Below, in pieces: positions 10,729-21,746 of a stretch of 64,000 bases of DNA. Each line of letters starts with the position of its first letter. Positions within the stretch are counted from its first letter, which is position 1. Origin of the DNA: Reticulascus tulasneorum (taxonomy: Eukaryota; Ascomycota; Sordariomycetes; Glomerellales; Reticulascaceae); contig LSAX01000002.1 of assembly GCA_001557505.1 (NCBI GenBank), forward strand, positions 4,898,001 through 4,962,000, read 5' to 3'. The notes under the pieces were generated by a model. The model was not told the DNA's origin and searched no databases. It was given only the letters and a program-made list of their open reading frames with translations. Made by a program: the position numbers and the translations under genes.

Positions 10729-13212
10729 GTTGGGCGAACGGTACAGCGGCGCGCGCGCTGTGCCCTTGAGATGCCTCGGTAGCGGACCGGGGGAGGTTAC
10801 AGCCAGGTCGACCCGAGGGAGGTGCCTAACAACACGCACAGAGAAGGCCGGAGCCGTGAGAAGTCGTCGCGGCCGTGTCTTTGGTGCAAACGCGCACTGG
10901 CTGAGGCAGTCGAAGTCGGTTGGCCGGTCAAGACGTGGTGGTCTTGTGACTGGAGCGCCGGGTGAGCAGCAACGCAGGAATTGTCAAACCCTGAAGCTCC
11001 TACACAAAGATGTCGTCTCCCGCCTCTGCTAGTCACGGGTATATAGTCTGCAACATCCCAGTGCTGCACATCCCGGACAATGCTTTCGTCGTAAAGTGAT
11101 TCATGCCAACGAGTTCGGAAGAGAAGTGATTTCGTGGATGGGAGGGAGGGGCCCGGTTTTTTGGGGTTTTTCGGGAGACGGTTTATCGGACTACGAAACT
11201 AGGTCGATAGGTAATCTGGATCGCATGGCATACGCCCACCCCACCCTGTCATCCGGTTGTTCGGCTAGTGTACGAATGGGGACGAAGTGTTGGTTAGCTC
11301 GCGAAGTCAGTCACATCACACTTGATGATGGCTCCATATTTTGCTTTTTTGTTGGCCGACGACTTGACAGAAGCGGTTAATTTATGCGGCCCCCCCCTCC
11401 CCAGCTCTTCTCACCCCCCGCCTCCTTCTTCCCCCGACCGTGCATGGTCAGGGCAAAGCAAAAGACAATGGTATGGTTTTGAATATCCTGCACTGCTTTG
11501 GTACCTCACCAGGAAGTGGTGCTATGATGAAAGACCCAGTGTGGATGTGGTGGAGGCGGTGGATGCGGTGAATGCGGAACCGGGTCCACCCTAAGTTCAT
11601 TTTCAGACTCAAGGACGGGCGCTGAACCGTTCTAGTGTAGGTACTTCGTTACGAAGCTCTTAGGCGTCTGTTATCACTGTATTTCGTACCTTGAGTGGGC
11701 AAATAGTCCAGTCTAGACTAGTCTGCACATACCCAGGTACAGCTCTCCGCCGTAGAATCTGACCCACACCACACATCTCTCTTCAAGACTCGATCCAATC
11801 TAGCCTGTGTATTTTCAAGGGCTCTCCTCCCTAGCTGGTCTGTCGCTCCGAACGTACCTACGTTAGCTTGCTTGGTATGTAATGCCTTATTTGTTTAGGT
11901 AGTGTGGAGTAGGCCGATGGATGTCCTGGTGGAAAGATAAGCAACTGACACGACAATCATATCACATCACCTAGCCTCACCTCACCTCCACCCATTCTGC
12001 TAGGTATGTAAGACTAACGAGGTGCAGGCTGATTTTCTTAGGACGGAATGAATATGGAATTGCTCCCTCACGCCACGCCCAGCCTCTCCCGAAACTAAGC
12101 TCCCGTGTTGAAAATTCGTCACTCATGCCAGTACCACTTAGGTAGTTGGCCGACATGTGGCTTTTCTCACCTAACTCGACGTACCTCAAGCGAACGGCAC
12201 ACCTGCCAAAAATAGCATAACCCCCCTAGGCCACGCCATCAGGAACCAAGGGCAATGGAGAGCTGGAGAGCCATTTATTCCGCCCACCCGCCACTTCGGG
12301 CGACGCATGGCTCCCGCCCTTGCTATCCTGTCCGTAGGGACGTACAATAGTCCGTACAGGTTACCTTACTCCGTCCCATATCCGTATCTGGGTATCTGGG
12401 GGCAGCATGGCGGGACTCTTCAGCCTGCCTTAACTTACTACTGTTTCTGGGCGAGAACGGCCCATGCATGTGCGGTTGGTACTTCGTACGGCCTTTACCA
12501 AATTTTAATACACTTCCAAGATTACGTGCTGAGGTCTGCATCCAAGCCAAGTGGTGGTGAGCCAACTGCAACCTTTAAACCCGGTTACACAATGCATGAA
12601 AGGCCCCGTCGGCCCTAAGAAATACTGCAGCCAGCACCATTGCACCATCACCATGTCGCGGCTGGGTACGAAATGAACTTGGTATTGATATGCAAAACAC
12701 GTCTATTTCAATAAGGGATATAAACCCAAACCGATACCCCAGAACAATAATCCCACTTTGCGACATCCCGATCTGTCGCAGAAGCAGAAGCAGCCCCAAC
12801 GCCTAGGTCATTATAAGGGCACTACAGAATGTACGAGACTAATTACGTAGCTTACGGGGTAATAAAATGGCTGAACGGGGAAATTCTGTCCAAGCCCGCC
12901 CCACTCCACCACACTTCCCGCCCCCAACCCATGCAGTTCCTGGAAACCGCCATCGTTCGTGGATACCGAGCCATAGATACCACCCCTTGCACGCATCACC
13001 CCAAAAAGCGGAACTGGGGTTTGCTGCAAGAAAGGGAGCAAGGAAGGGATTCTGGTGGCTCGGGGGGTCTGGAGAGGCGAGTCGGTGTGGTGTGTGTGTG
13101 TGTGTGTGTATGTTTCCACGCAGCTGTTCCTGACATGAAATCCAAGTGAAACAGATGAATCGGACCTCTAGCTTGAGTTTTGTGGCTTGCGACTTGCAGC
13201 TGCCGCCGTCCA
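10729..13212. other. Gene-free 2.5 kb with AGGTA/TACCT motifs and a TG repeat
   Basis: This is the upstream region of the permease gene and the downstream region of the receptor gene. All frames are short and overlapping. Between 11640 and 12190 the motifs AGGTA and TACCT recur several times (near 11640, 11736, 11855, 11898, 12002, 12138 and 12180). A TG dinucleotide repeat lies at 13091-13109. No gene was recognised. Confidence 0.55.
13091..13109. repeat. (TG)n dinucleotide microsatellite
   Basis: A run of TG dinucleotides about 19 bases long, just downstream of the stop codon of the receptor gene (13213). Confidence 0.9.
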
Positions 13213-14526
13213 TTAGACCTTTCTCACCTCCTGAATGACAATCGTCGTACCCCGATGAATCCCTCTGTCGCTCGCTGGAATAACACGCCGCGGTTTGCCA
13301 CGTGATGCCGACACCGAGACACTGTACCCCAACTCCTCTTGCTCTCGGGGAATCAGCGAGTCGCGGCTCTGTGTCGCACTGATGGTCCCATCTCCAGGCG
13401 ACTTGAAAGAAAGTGTCCTGTCGTGTTTTTGCGTTTCCGGGGTCCGGCTTTTTGTATCTATGGTGGCATCGGAGTCGGATCTCTCTCTTTCGGAGGTAAT
13501 CTTGGAACCCGATCTCAGTCCCTTGTCCTCGGCGCTTCGCCACAAACTACTACCCTGACCGTTTGGCCGGTATCCCGCTGCGATGGCTTGGCCGTGATCG
13601 AACTTTCTCTTCTTCACGCCGCTGCCTCGCATAAATGACCCAAGCGCCACGGCATTGCCCACCGCCGTCGCGAGCAGCAGCTCGACCGACGCCCACATTG
13701 ACCGAGTCTCCTGGTCGCCATGCTTCGATATGATAGCCGGGACCCGATAGATCGTGACGCAGACGGTAAGCAAGCCGAGACTGAAGAGTAGGATCAGAAA
13801 GATCTTGCGCTTGAGATCAATCCGGCTCGAAATGATGATGGGCACTGGCGCCACGACAAGAAGCAGGTCCGTGATGCCAGTGCATACTGCCATCGTCAAG
13901 AGCTGGGCGTGGCCCTGCCGGCATTGACCTCCCGGGTCTGGGAATACCTGCCAGTACTTGGAGAACGGTCGGCACTCGGCCAGGTCACTGACCAGAACCG
14001 CGAAGAAGGTCGCGCCTAAGATGCAGCGCATGACCAGGACGACCGTGGCGTAAGATCTGTGTCTTTCAGCCCCTGTGAGCCGCTTGAAGAACTCCAGAGT
14101 AGCCGCCTTGATAGTCCAAAGCCTACGTAGAGAATAAGTCAGTCTTCCGTGAACAGGCCGAATGCGAAACGCGAAGATAGAGCGGACATACGTTGCGGCA
14201 TAGAAGAGTCGGCTGGCGAGAACAAAGCCACTCCCGAGTGCCCTCCGGTGAATTTCATTGTCAGACAAGTCGAGACCCGCGAACTGCGCGTTGTTGGTGC
14301 CCAGGACAAAGACCGCATGGACGAACCCAATGCGTATGTACAGAGGTATGAGTGACAATGCCGAGATCTTGTCTTCGATTAACAACTTCTCGACACGCAC
14401 ATAGCGTCCCAACACGCGTAGCAGCACGATGATGGTGCAAAATATGGTGATCCACCAGCCTACCAGCAATGTAGGCTTGACATCGCTGAATGGTCGGACT
14501 GGCGGCGGCGAGGAGTAGAGCGACAT
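13213..14526 (-). CDS. Rhodopsin-domain integral membrane protein (Pth11-like receptor family)
   Basis: Starting at the ATG at 14526, the frame shows about seven hydrophobic segments followed by a long polar cytosolic tail, the layout of the fungal rhodopsin-domain family (Fung_rhodopsin, related to Pth11 receptors). Family-like stretches include GWWITIFCTIIVLLRVLGRY at the start, a Cys-rich loop (AECRPFSKYW to GGQCRQGHAQ), and ITDLLLVVAPVPII. The frame is open throughout (437 residues), but a 69-nt stretch at 14191-14123 has a good donor (GTATGT) and acceptor (CGTAG) and a length divisible by three. Splicing it gives 414 residues and joins two membrane segments cleanly, so it is probably an intron. 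Members of the family sense surfaces or nutrients; this one's ligand is unknown. Confidence 0.85.
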   Translation of the reverse strand: MSLYSSPPPVRPFSDVKPTLLVGWWITIFCTIIVLLRVLGRYVRVEKLLIEDKISALSLIPLYIRIGFVHAVFVLGTNNAQFAGLDLSDNEIHRRALGSGFVLASRLFYAATYVRSIFAFRIRPVHGRLTYSLRRLWTIKAATLEFFKRLTGAERHRSYATVVLVMRCILGATFFAVLVSDLAECRPFSKYWQVFPDPGGQCRQGHAQLLTMAVCTGITDLLLVVAPVPIIISSRIDLKRKIFLILLFSLGLLTVCVTIYRVPAIISKHGDQETRSMWASVELLLATAVGNAVALGSFMRGSGVKKRKFDHGQAIAAGYRPNGQGSSLWRSAEDKGLRSGSKITSERERSDSDATIDTKSRTPETQKHDRTLSFKSPGDGTISATQSRDSLIPREQEELGYSVSVSASRGKPRRVIPASDRGIHRGTTIVIQEVRKV

Positions 14527-16224
14527 CGCCGCAGTCTTTCTGATGTGTTTGCGATCGTCAAACGCAGATGGAAGAGCTCATGGGGCAGCGAGGTTTGCAA
14601 GAAGCAAATCTACAAGAGTCGTTCGCGAAGACGCATCGGTCGAATCGCACCCTGGCACCCTGTAGGAACAGCATAAATGCATCGCTCGAAGAAGGATGGG
14701 CTAGGCCCCCGAAGCAATTGGACGATTGAAGGTCATCCCTGGTTGCTTATCTTCAGTCGGCTCCCCTGGAGCCCATCTCAGGAGCTGCATACCTCCCGCA
14801 GACGATACAGAACTTATCGCGTGAGTGATTACCAGGATTATTACTAGCACGTTTCGAGGAACTGTCAAGCAGACGGCGCTGGAGCGGCGGCACTAACACG
14901 CGCCACCAACTTCGAGCTTCCCCGGTTCGAATATTGGCAACCAATTCGGCGCATGATCCACATGGCAACCTAGAAAAAAAGTCCAGAAAAATTGTTTTGG
15001 GGGGATACGATTCGAATCACGAGCAGGGATTCTCGCGTGGCATTGATTAGCCAGCCCTTTTCGATCCAATGGACCGACTGGGAGGTGGTCGATCCCGCAC
15101 CCCTGGTCCTGGGTGGAGTTATTCTCGGCCCCTGACAGAAAAAGGGGCAAAAAGTAGCGCGCAAATCGTAAGCTGACGTGCCAGAAACGCAAACAGCGTT
15201 TCCCGCATGTGAGATGGGTCAAGTACGGATCCCAACCCTAGGATAGGTTAGAGCAACGAATGCAAACTACAACGTGGCATTTAGCCTCAGATCCCCATAT
15301 GAATCTCGAGCGGATGTCTGACTCTCATTATCCCCGTACCGGCCAACCTACCATCACGCAACTGTGGTTCCAGGTATATTTGTTTCATAGAAAGGCCTCC
15401 GGAGAAGATATTATACGTGGTTTACAGGATCGGCGGAGCCCGCTCCAATTCACAGGCGTGATACTACGTAGTAGCCCCAGGTTCTTTCGCGACACACCCC
15501 CGATATTGCATCCGATTCGGCACCCAGCCCCGAACCAGGGCGGCAAAGATGTGTGTGATGAACCGAGGCCAGCAGACAGTAGGCTATTGGTTCCCCGGCG
15601 CATCCTCGTACCGATCTCGGCTTGGTTTGACGACCTTGTTGAGTATCAACTCCTGTACATGAAACCGACGTCAGGCAGAGGAGGACCGACATCTCCCCGA
15701 CCTTCAGTCCCACTCCCCCCGGTCTGCGTGCGGTAGTCACCAATGATGTTCCTGCTCACGCTTTCGTGAGAAGTATTTTGGTGAATACGGACCTCAATTT
15801 CCTTTTACCAGGAAGAGATATTGCAAGAAATGGTGGGAACAGTAAGCCGGTGATGCTACATTGGATTGCCGGGCTTAGGTCGTACCTGATCTGGGGCAAT
15901 CCAACGGTGCGATCCATGGAGTGGTGCGTGCGTGGCCGCACGGTCGTTTGATCAATTCCCAAGTTTTTCATGCCATGCCACTTTTGGTTTTGACATGAGG
16001 GCAAAGTGGATGTAAGGCTGGGGAATCTCGTCGCTCGATCCTCTTGCAACTACAATTGTGGGACGATTTCGGTCAATTGAATCTTGCTAGCTAGCCCACG
16101 GTAGATGGCAGGCAGATGGGGAAACCCCCGCAAGAAACCTATGGCCAAAGCGCGACTGCGTGCAAACAGGGGTTAAATCTTGCTCCAAGTTATCTCGAAC
16201 ATGATACAACTACCTGACCAGATC
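14527..16224. other. Intergenic 1.7 kb
   Basis: Upstream of the receptor gene and downstream of the PhzF-like gene. The longest frame (15260-15736, plus) has no recognisable motif and low-complexity Pro/Arg content, and I do not accept it as a gene. Nothing else seen. Confidence 0.5.
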
Positions 16225-17247
16225 TCAAAAGGAAGTCGAATCGCCGGGAACAATCATGCGTCCATCGGCAATTTTGACTCCACCCCCAACGAAATCCACA
16301 TTTGGTATCTCTTCATTCCCAGCTCCAGTAATCGTCAGCTCAACATTAATTATGCACTCGCGCCCAACTTTTGCTCCCTGTTGCACTGTAATCTTCCCAG
16401 CTCGATCGCTCAGAGCCAGTAGGCCGTGCTTGTATAGATAGCCGGACAGGGGGCCCGCAGCACTCCCAGTAGCCGGGTCTTCACCCGACATGCCCGGACT
16501 GAAGAATCTGGCTTGGTACGTGTCTATACCACCCGACAAGGATATCGGGGTGAATAGGTAGAGACCGTAGGATGTCTCGTCGACAAGGCGAAGTTGTTCA
16601 AGGAGCTTGTCTCGTTGGATGACCACGCGATCCAGTGCTGCTGTAGATAAGATAGGGACATGGAGATGCCGCGTTGTTGAAGTTGACACAATCTGTGGCT
16701 GAAGAGACGGGTTACCAGGAAAACCAATGTCCTGAGCAGTGAGACCAATAGCTGCTGCGAGCGCAGTGATATCAGGATGGATTGCATGGAGGCGTGGCGG
16801 AGCTTGACGCATCGAGATCGATATCTCAAACTGGCTATCACCCGATGACGTACTACTCTTCTTCCACCTCAATACTTTGACTGGTATCACATCCCCTCCG
16901 AGCTCCTGGTGAAAGCCGAAGATCTCGGTGCCAGTCCTTTCGTTGATCGACAGGGGTTTCGAGAAGTCAAGCCGTCCACTCTCTGCAAGATACCACCACA
17001 CCCCGAGTATGTTATGGCCGGCGCCAAATACTTCCTTCCCGTCGGGAAGGAATGAGCGGAGATGGTAGTCTGCTCCTGGTAAGGTTGGTGGAGAGAAGAA
17101 CGTTGTTTCTGAGAGATTGAACTGGCGGGTTATCAACTTCATCTGGGTCGTGGTGAGGGAATCAGTCATGTTATCTACGATGGCGAGAGGATTCCCTTTG
17201 TAGGGGGTTGTCGAGAAGACGTCGATGATTGTGAACGGAACAGACAT
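16225..17247 (-). CDS. PhzF-family isomerase/epimerase-like enzyme
   Basis: A single-exon gene of 340 residues. It shows the two-lobed PhzF pattern: an N-terminal VDVF-like opening (TIIDVFSTTPYKGNPLAIV), the NLSETTFF segment with the candidate catalytic Glu, a GAGHNILG segment matching the family GHATLG motif, and in the second half SGEDPATGSAAGPLSGYL, the family hallmark. PhzF proteins isomerise small carboxylated substrates by proton transfer; outside phenazine producers the substrate is usually unknown, and no phenazine genes lie nearby. Likely cytosolic: no signal peptide or membrane segment. The ATG at 17247 is supported by the conserved opening directly after it. Confidence 0.92.
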   Translation of the reverse strand: MSVPFTIIDVFSTTPYKGNPLAIVDNMTDSLTTTQMKLITRQFNLSETTFFSPPTLPGADYHLRSFLPDGKEVFGAGHNILGVWWYLAESGRLDFSKPLSINERTGTEIFGFHQELGGDVIPVKVLRWKKSSTSSGDSQFEISISMRQAPPRLHAIHPDITALAAAIGLTAQDIGFPGNPSLQPQIVSTSTTRHLHVPILSTAALDRVVIQRDKLLEQLRLVDETSYGLYLFTPISLSGGIDTYQARFFSPGMSGEDPATGSAAGPLSGYLYKHGLLALSDRAGKITVQQGAKVGRECIINVELTITGAGNEEIPNVDFVGGGVKIADGRMIVPGDSTSF

Positions 17248-18304
17248 GATGACAGTTTTGGCTCAAAAAGCTGAATGGTTTATTATCTGCGCGTGTGAGA
17301 AGCCCTGGTGGTCTGTGTTCGGCTTGGGAGTCTAGGGACGAGGGTGTGGGTTCTGGGTTTTGCACAAGTCACGATGCCTCTGAAGCTTATTCCAACACCA
17401 TAGTAGCGTTCGACGGTAACCAGGCAGTTTATATACTGTAGATATTGAAGCCAACTTGTATTATTATTACAAATCCAGATTTCGCGATATAGATGACAAA
17501 GCTCGATTGAAAGTTTGGAGGTAATGGGAGCCTTGGCGCTCTCGTCACATTAGTCAACATCGCGGGGAAATGGCGATTCCTCAACTGAAGGCTTTTGTTG
17601 TATCATTTTCCCCAAAGTAAGCGTGGGCGAATCTTCTGCCGAACATAAAGCCGTCGAAATTGGTCATCTTAGTCGAGAACCCATCAATGTAGCCATAATT
17701 CAATCTTCTACCAGAGAAAGCGGCGAAGCATCGAAGACATCAAGGCTGGGCAAGGCCGCGGTCCGTCATGGTTTGGCTTGACATTACCTACCAATTTACA
17801 ACGGATCGCTGCCATTACCGTTGTTGGCGGACAATTGCGTACGTTCCCAATGGTCGCCCCATATAGCATCGGCTCCTTATACTGCTCAGATATCCCTCGA
17901 TCACACTGCTCGCTACCAATCATGTCATACCGATCTGACCTCATCCCACGATGGTGACGTGATGTGTCACACGACTAAAAGTTTGGACGTCGACGTCTGC
18001 CACTCACCGTCGGTCCCGCTATCTCACCCACCGCCGATCTGATCACTAAAATGCTAAGCTTTGGGGGAATACCCCAACATCGCGAAATCATTGCCGACTT
18101 CCGAGTGCGGGGGCCAATTGACGGCAACGGACTTATCGTAAAGCAGAATGGCGGTGGGTTGTATATTGTGGGAGTGATGTAATCGCCTTGAGATCATATA
18201 AGACAGTCGCCGTGGCATTTCGTGCCAACTGCACCATCGGCAGTTTATCTCTACTACACACGTTACTGACCACAAGAGAAACTCTTCGGGAGAAACTATT
18301 GAAA
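17248..18304. other. Divergent promoter region
   Basis: About 1.06 kb between the start of the PhzF-like gene (minus) and the start of the DUF3602 gene (plus), so it should hold both promoters. No gene is seen. The last 70 bases before 18305 are rich in short CT and CA runs typical of a fungal leader. Confidence 0.5.
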
Positions 18305-18648
18305 ATGGAAAGTTTGAAGACAATCACGGATCGCAGGAGATCATTTGGCATCGGAGGTGCTGGTAATATCCGTACGCACCACATGAGTTTTTGCAGCCGC
18401 CTCGTCAAGTCCTCTTATGCTATACACAGAGCACTCATTACTTGCTAACAACTCACAAACTAGGTACTCACCATGATGCGACAGTCCATGGAGTTCTTCC
18501 TGCAAACGAGCAATGGCGCCGCAGAAGCAGCGCCGTAAGCGCCACTTCTGACTCTAGCCCCCGCAGACGATCCAGCATTGTGGACGACTTGAAGGATTTC
18601 CTGACAGGGCATGGTCATGGGAATAGCCGTTCAGGGGATAGGTCATAG
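18305..18648 (+). CDS. Small DUF3602-type protein
   Basis: Two exons (18305-18371 and 18464-18648; intron 92 nt) encode 83 residues. The first exon ends in the signature FGIGGAGNIR (residues 14-23), which matches the repeated GRGGAGNI motif of DUF3602 proteins. The second exon is polar and rich in Ser and Arg (RRRSS, PRRRSSIVDDL), possible kinase sites. There is no signal peptide or membrane segment. DUF3602 proteins are small, fungus-specific and often stress- or development-induced, but their function is unknown. Alternative reading: without splicing the first exon continues for about 25 codons to a stop; the spliced version is preferred because it restores the polar tail in frame. Confidence 0.7.
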
Positions 18649-19002
18649 AGATGGTGGGTTTTAAGTCTCCAGCTATAGTAGCAAGAAATGGCTCGATTCA
18701 CATGGGCCTAGCCAGGAAATCTCTGCTCACGAATGATACAAACATCGTCAGATTTAGTTAATCTAAAAAGGGTCTCGCTCTGAGTTTGCAACAGAGTAAT
18801 GGAAGGATTTGCTTGGCACAGAATCTTCAAATGCTTGACAGCATTGTCATGGGACTTGATAATGACATCGTCGTAGAGCACCTTCTTGACCTCTGGCACC
18901 CATGTCTATTGTGATTCAATGCTATGGCTTATGAGACCATCCATGTGATGCTTGTGTGACAGGTTTCTCTTCATTTTGTCTTTCAGATGCTCATGAAAGA
19001 GT
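18649..19002. other. Short intergenic with one unassigned minus frame
   Basis: Between the convergent DUF3602 and CorA-like genes. A 63-codon minus-strand frame (18708-18899) lacks motifs and splice partners; it could be a gene remnant, but I cannot support it as a gene. Confidence 0.4.
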
Positions 19003-20694
19003 TCAAGCCTTCATCTCAATCTTAGCCTTCTGGCGCTCGAGTACAGCGCTGTTGCGGCTAAGTCTGGCGCGAAACCACATAAACCAGATGTACAGAACAC
19101 CAAACGTGAGGGGGATGGCTGAAACCGGAAGCGTCCACCACCAGCCTGAGACTGAGAACTGGTTACCGTCATAGCTAAAGAACGCAGTGCTGAGAACTGA
19201 CTACCATAATCGTTAGAAAGCGAATCATCTGGAAAGCCGAAGAAAAATCTTAAACTGCGTGTTACATACGGAGACGAAAGTTCCAGGAAGAAATACGGCG
19301 GTTAAAACAGCAATTGTAAACATAGAAGTACTGTCCCGCTGCGTCTGGAGCGCTATCTGCGAGGTGAGTGTGTTAATCTGCTGGGTAAGCCGACTGTCTC
19401 GTTGAGTAGCCAGATGATGCAGCTGTAGATGAGTGAGTCCCAAGATCATGTCCAACTGGAAAGAGAACCCACAAGATTGATGCGACTGTCGGTCCTATCA
19501 CGATAGCATACGGCCCAACGGCGATAGAACTGGCATTCAGACAAAAGTCGACGAAAAGCCTCGTCACAGCCTTGCCGGTTATCAGTGGGGGCGATGACAA
19601 CTTTCTCGTACAGATCCAAAATATGAGATATCTGTTCCTCTACGTCGATTAGGTCCTTGTAGATTGTATGCCAGTCCGATGACAGTCGATGAAGCAGTCT
19701 CGTTTGCTCCTCGATGCTAGACTTATCGGTGGCTTCCTCCTGGTTTCTGTTAGGGTTCCGATAATTGAGGTACCAACACCACTCTGGAGAACGTACGATG
19801 CTTATCAGTCTAGTATTCCGTTTACATATTGCCTTTCGATAACTTCGAAGAAGCTCGTGGATGACAAGAACGTCAACGTAGAAGGCTCGCTTAGCTAATG
19901 TAGGGACCAGTTCAGTGTGTCGCTTGACACGCTGGGTATATGCATCTGGAAAGTTGATGCAGAAATAGGTTGAAACACCCGACGTGATCTGGCATTCGAT
20001 GAATGAGTAAGAAGGATTTTCTTCTTCCCAAGCCCAGAATCCATGGTGTAAAACTATGAAAATTAGCAAGATCTTATCTTCTGACTCAATACTTACATGT
20101 GGTTGTTGGGAGACCAGCTTTTTCGATTTGAACTGCCGATCCAATACTAAGCTTCCCCCATTCTTCGGTTGTATAGAGGTCAAGTAGAAACTTCTTCGAC
20201 AGCCCAGCATATTTATGTAGCACATGGAGAATACAGGGGTCGAGATGGTCAGGGTTTGATGCGGAATTGCCGCTCCCCGAGACGAAGCTTCGAATAGATG
20301 TGAGTCAAAATTTGACAAGGAAGTCGGATCTCGGCCAGACATACAAGACCCGTAGGATACGCTTTACCTCGCCATTATGTGTGGCGGATTGCTAAAACAG
20401 TCAGGTGCTAGAAAGATGGAACACTTTACGATGGCCAACTCAACTTGATCTCGGCTTGCAAGAAAGCTCCGCAACCCAGTTTCATTCAGATTTGATTCCC
20501 AGGCTATTTCGTTAGTATCCTGCTAATTATCCCCGTCACAGACTATAGCTCATACTAGGTATAAAGCCCTCGAGAACCTCAAGAACCGAGACAAATGAGG
20601 CGTTGTGTCTTCGCTCGGCACCCTCCTCAAGGAGGAGCTGTAAATACGGTTCAAATACGAGCTCGGGAAAGACTGACATCTTCTTAGAATTCAT
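19003..20694 (-). CDS. CorA-like membrane protein (fungal divergent type)
   Basis: Seven exons on the minus strand (20694-20556, 20503-20368, 20287-20097, 20053-19797, 19739-19473, 19422-19270, 19200-19003) encode 446 residues. The N-terminal two thirds is soluble and helical, with HHGFWAWEEENPSYSF near the start of exon 4. Then comes DRTDSRINLLHHLATQRDS, the long helix that leads into the pore in CorA proteins, and two membrane segments (IAVLTAVFLPGTFVS and WWWTLPVSAIPLTFGVLYIW). The usual GMN loop after the first segment is absent, as in many fungal CorA-like proteins, so ion selectivity is uncertain. The intron at 20096-20054 is only 43 nt, the one at 19472-19423 uses a weak GTGGGT donor, and the 57-nt one at 19796-19740 is in frame and could be retained. 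Likely plasma or organelle membrane. Confidence 0.78.
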
Positions 20695-21746
20695 GAACGG
20701 TTGCAATATTCAAGGCGGCTGAAGACTTTCATGGTTGTTGTTTCCACATGGTTCAGCTGGGTGAGGGACGCCTGATTAAAGTTGGTCAGTAAGGCATTAT
20801 TTTATCGTAAGGCTGTGTGAATTGAACCAAACCAGGTCTAGCTTCTCGATTAAGAGGCAGACCAGTGGGATATGTACGCCCCGTGACATCATTAATTTAG
20901 GCTTCAGTGCTCAGTATGAGCAAGGCTATCTGTTCGAAAAAAAATCTTCCAGCTTTGGATCATGTTTGTCTCTTCCCGAAGCCATAGTTGGCAGGCTTCT
21001 ATTTGCCGCAAGTGACAGTGTTTTAAATTCTTTACTTTATGTATGAAAATGGGCCTTTATAGTTCCCAGCCTCGAACAAGGGTGCTGCAACGTCCACACT
21101 GTAGATACGAATTCGATGGATTTCTTTTTCTAAGAAGCAATTTTTGGTCCCGGGACGTAGAAATAATGGCTCGGTTCTGGCGAAAGCAGCTTACCTGCAA
21201 CGCATCTTTGTGTTGTTGGTGGCCGGGTCTGTCAGACGGTACACCGTCGCATTAAGATCCGTGCCCGCATTTATCGCTGGTAGTATTGACCCGCAGCAGC
21301 TACTGAGATTCTCCGGACATCCTATAGGTGGCATAACAATAGCGGCTGTTGAGTGAAAGCATCGAACCTAGTCTAATTATCCGTTTCGGGTTCATTTGCA
21401 GTGGGGTTTGAGCTGTAATCCCGGGAGATTGGGACCATCGCGTTGCGCCAGAGGATATCGGCTCACCCTCCTCCGCTGTCCAATGAGGCAATGGGGTCTC
21501 GGCACCAGCGCCAGCTCCAGACCGACGGCACCAAGTGATGCAGTTTCTACCTTTTTACCTATGGTGCCAACGCGGTTCAACCAACTCCGCAGTTAATGAG
21601 GCAAAGTGGCTGGCTTGACTTCAATTCTAGCTCTTTGGTGACGCAATCTTCGACAATAAGAATGACAGCCGCCGTCATCTTTTCGGCGGTGATTGATCGT
21701 TACACGTTGAATCTCCAAAGAGGATAATTTCCATTCAATTGTCAAG
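20695..21746. other. Divergent promoter region
   Basis: About 1.05 kb between the CorA-like gene (minus) and the mannanase gene (plus). Frames are short and unconvincing; nothing else is recognised. Confidence 0.5.

Noticed and set aside
14995..15070. tRNA-like block with GATTCGAATC and a nearby hairpin
   Set aside because: The GATTCGAATC word is its own reverse complement, but the T-arm stem does not pair in either orientation and no matching 5' acceptor strand is present.
15260..15736. 158-codon plus-strand open frame
   Set aside because: No recognisable fold or motif; ends in a Pro/Arg-rich stretch typical of non-coding GC-rich sequence.
18708..18899. 63-codon minus-strand frame downstream of the CorA-like gene
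   Set aside because: Protein-like in places but with no start context, partner exon or known family; too short to support.
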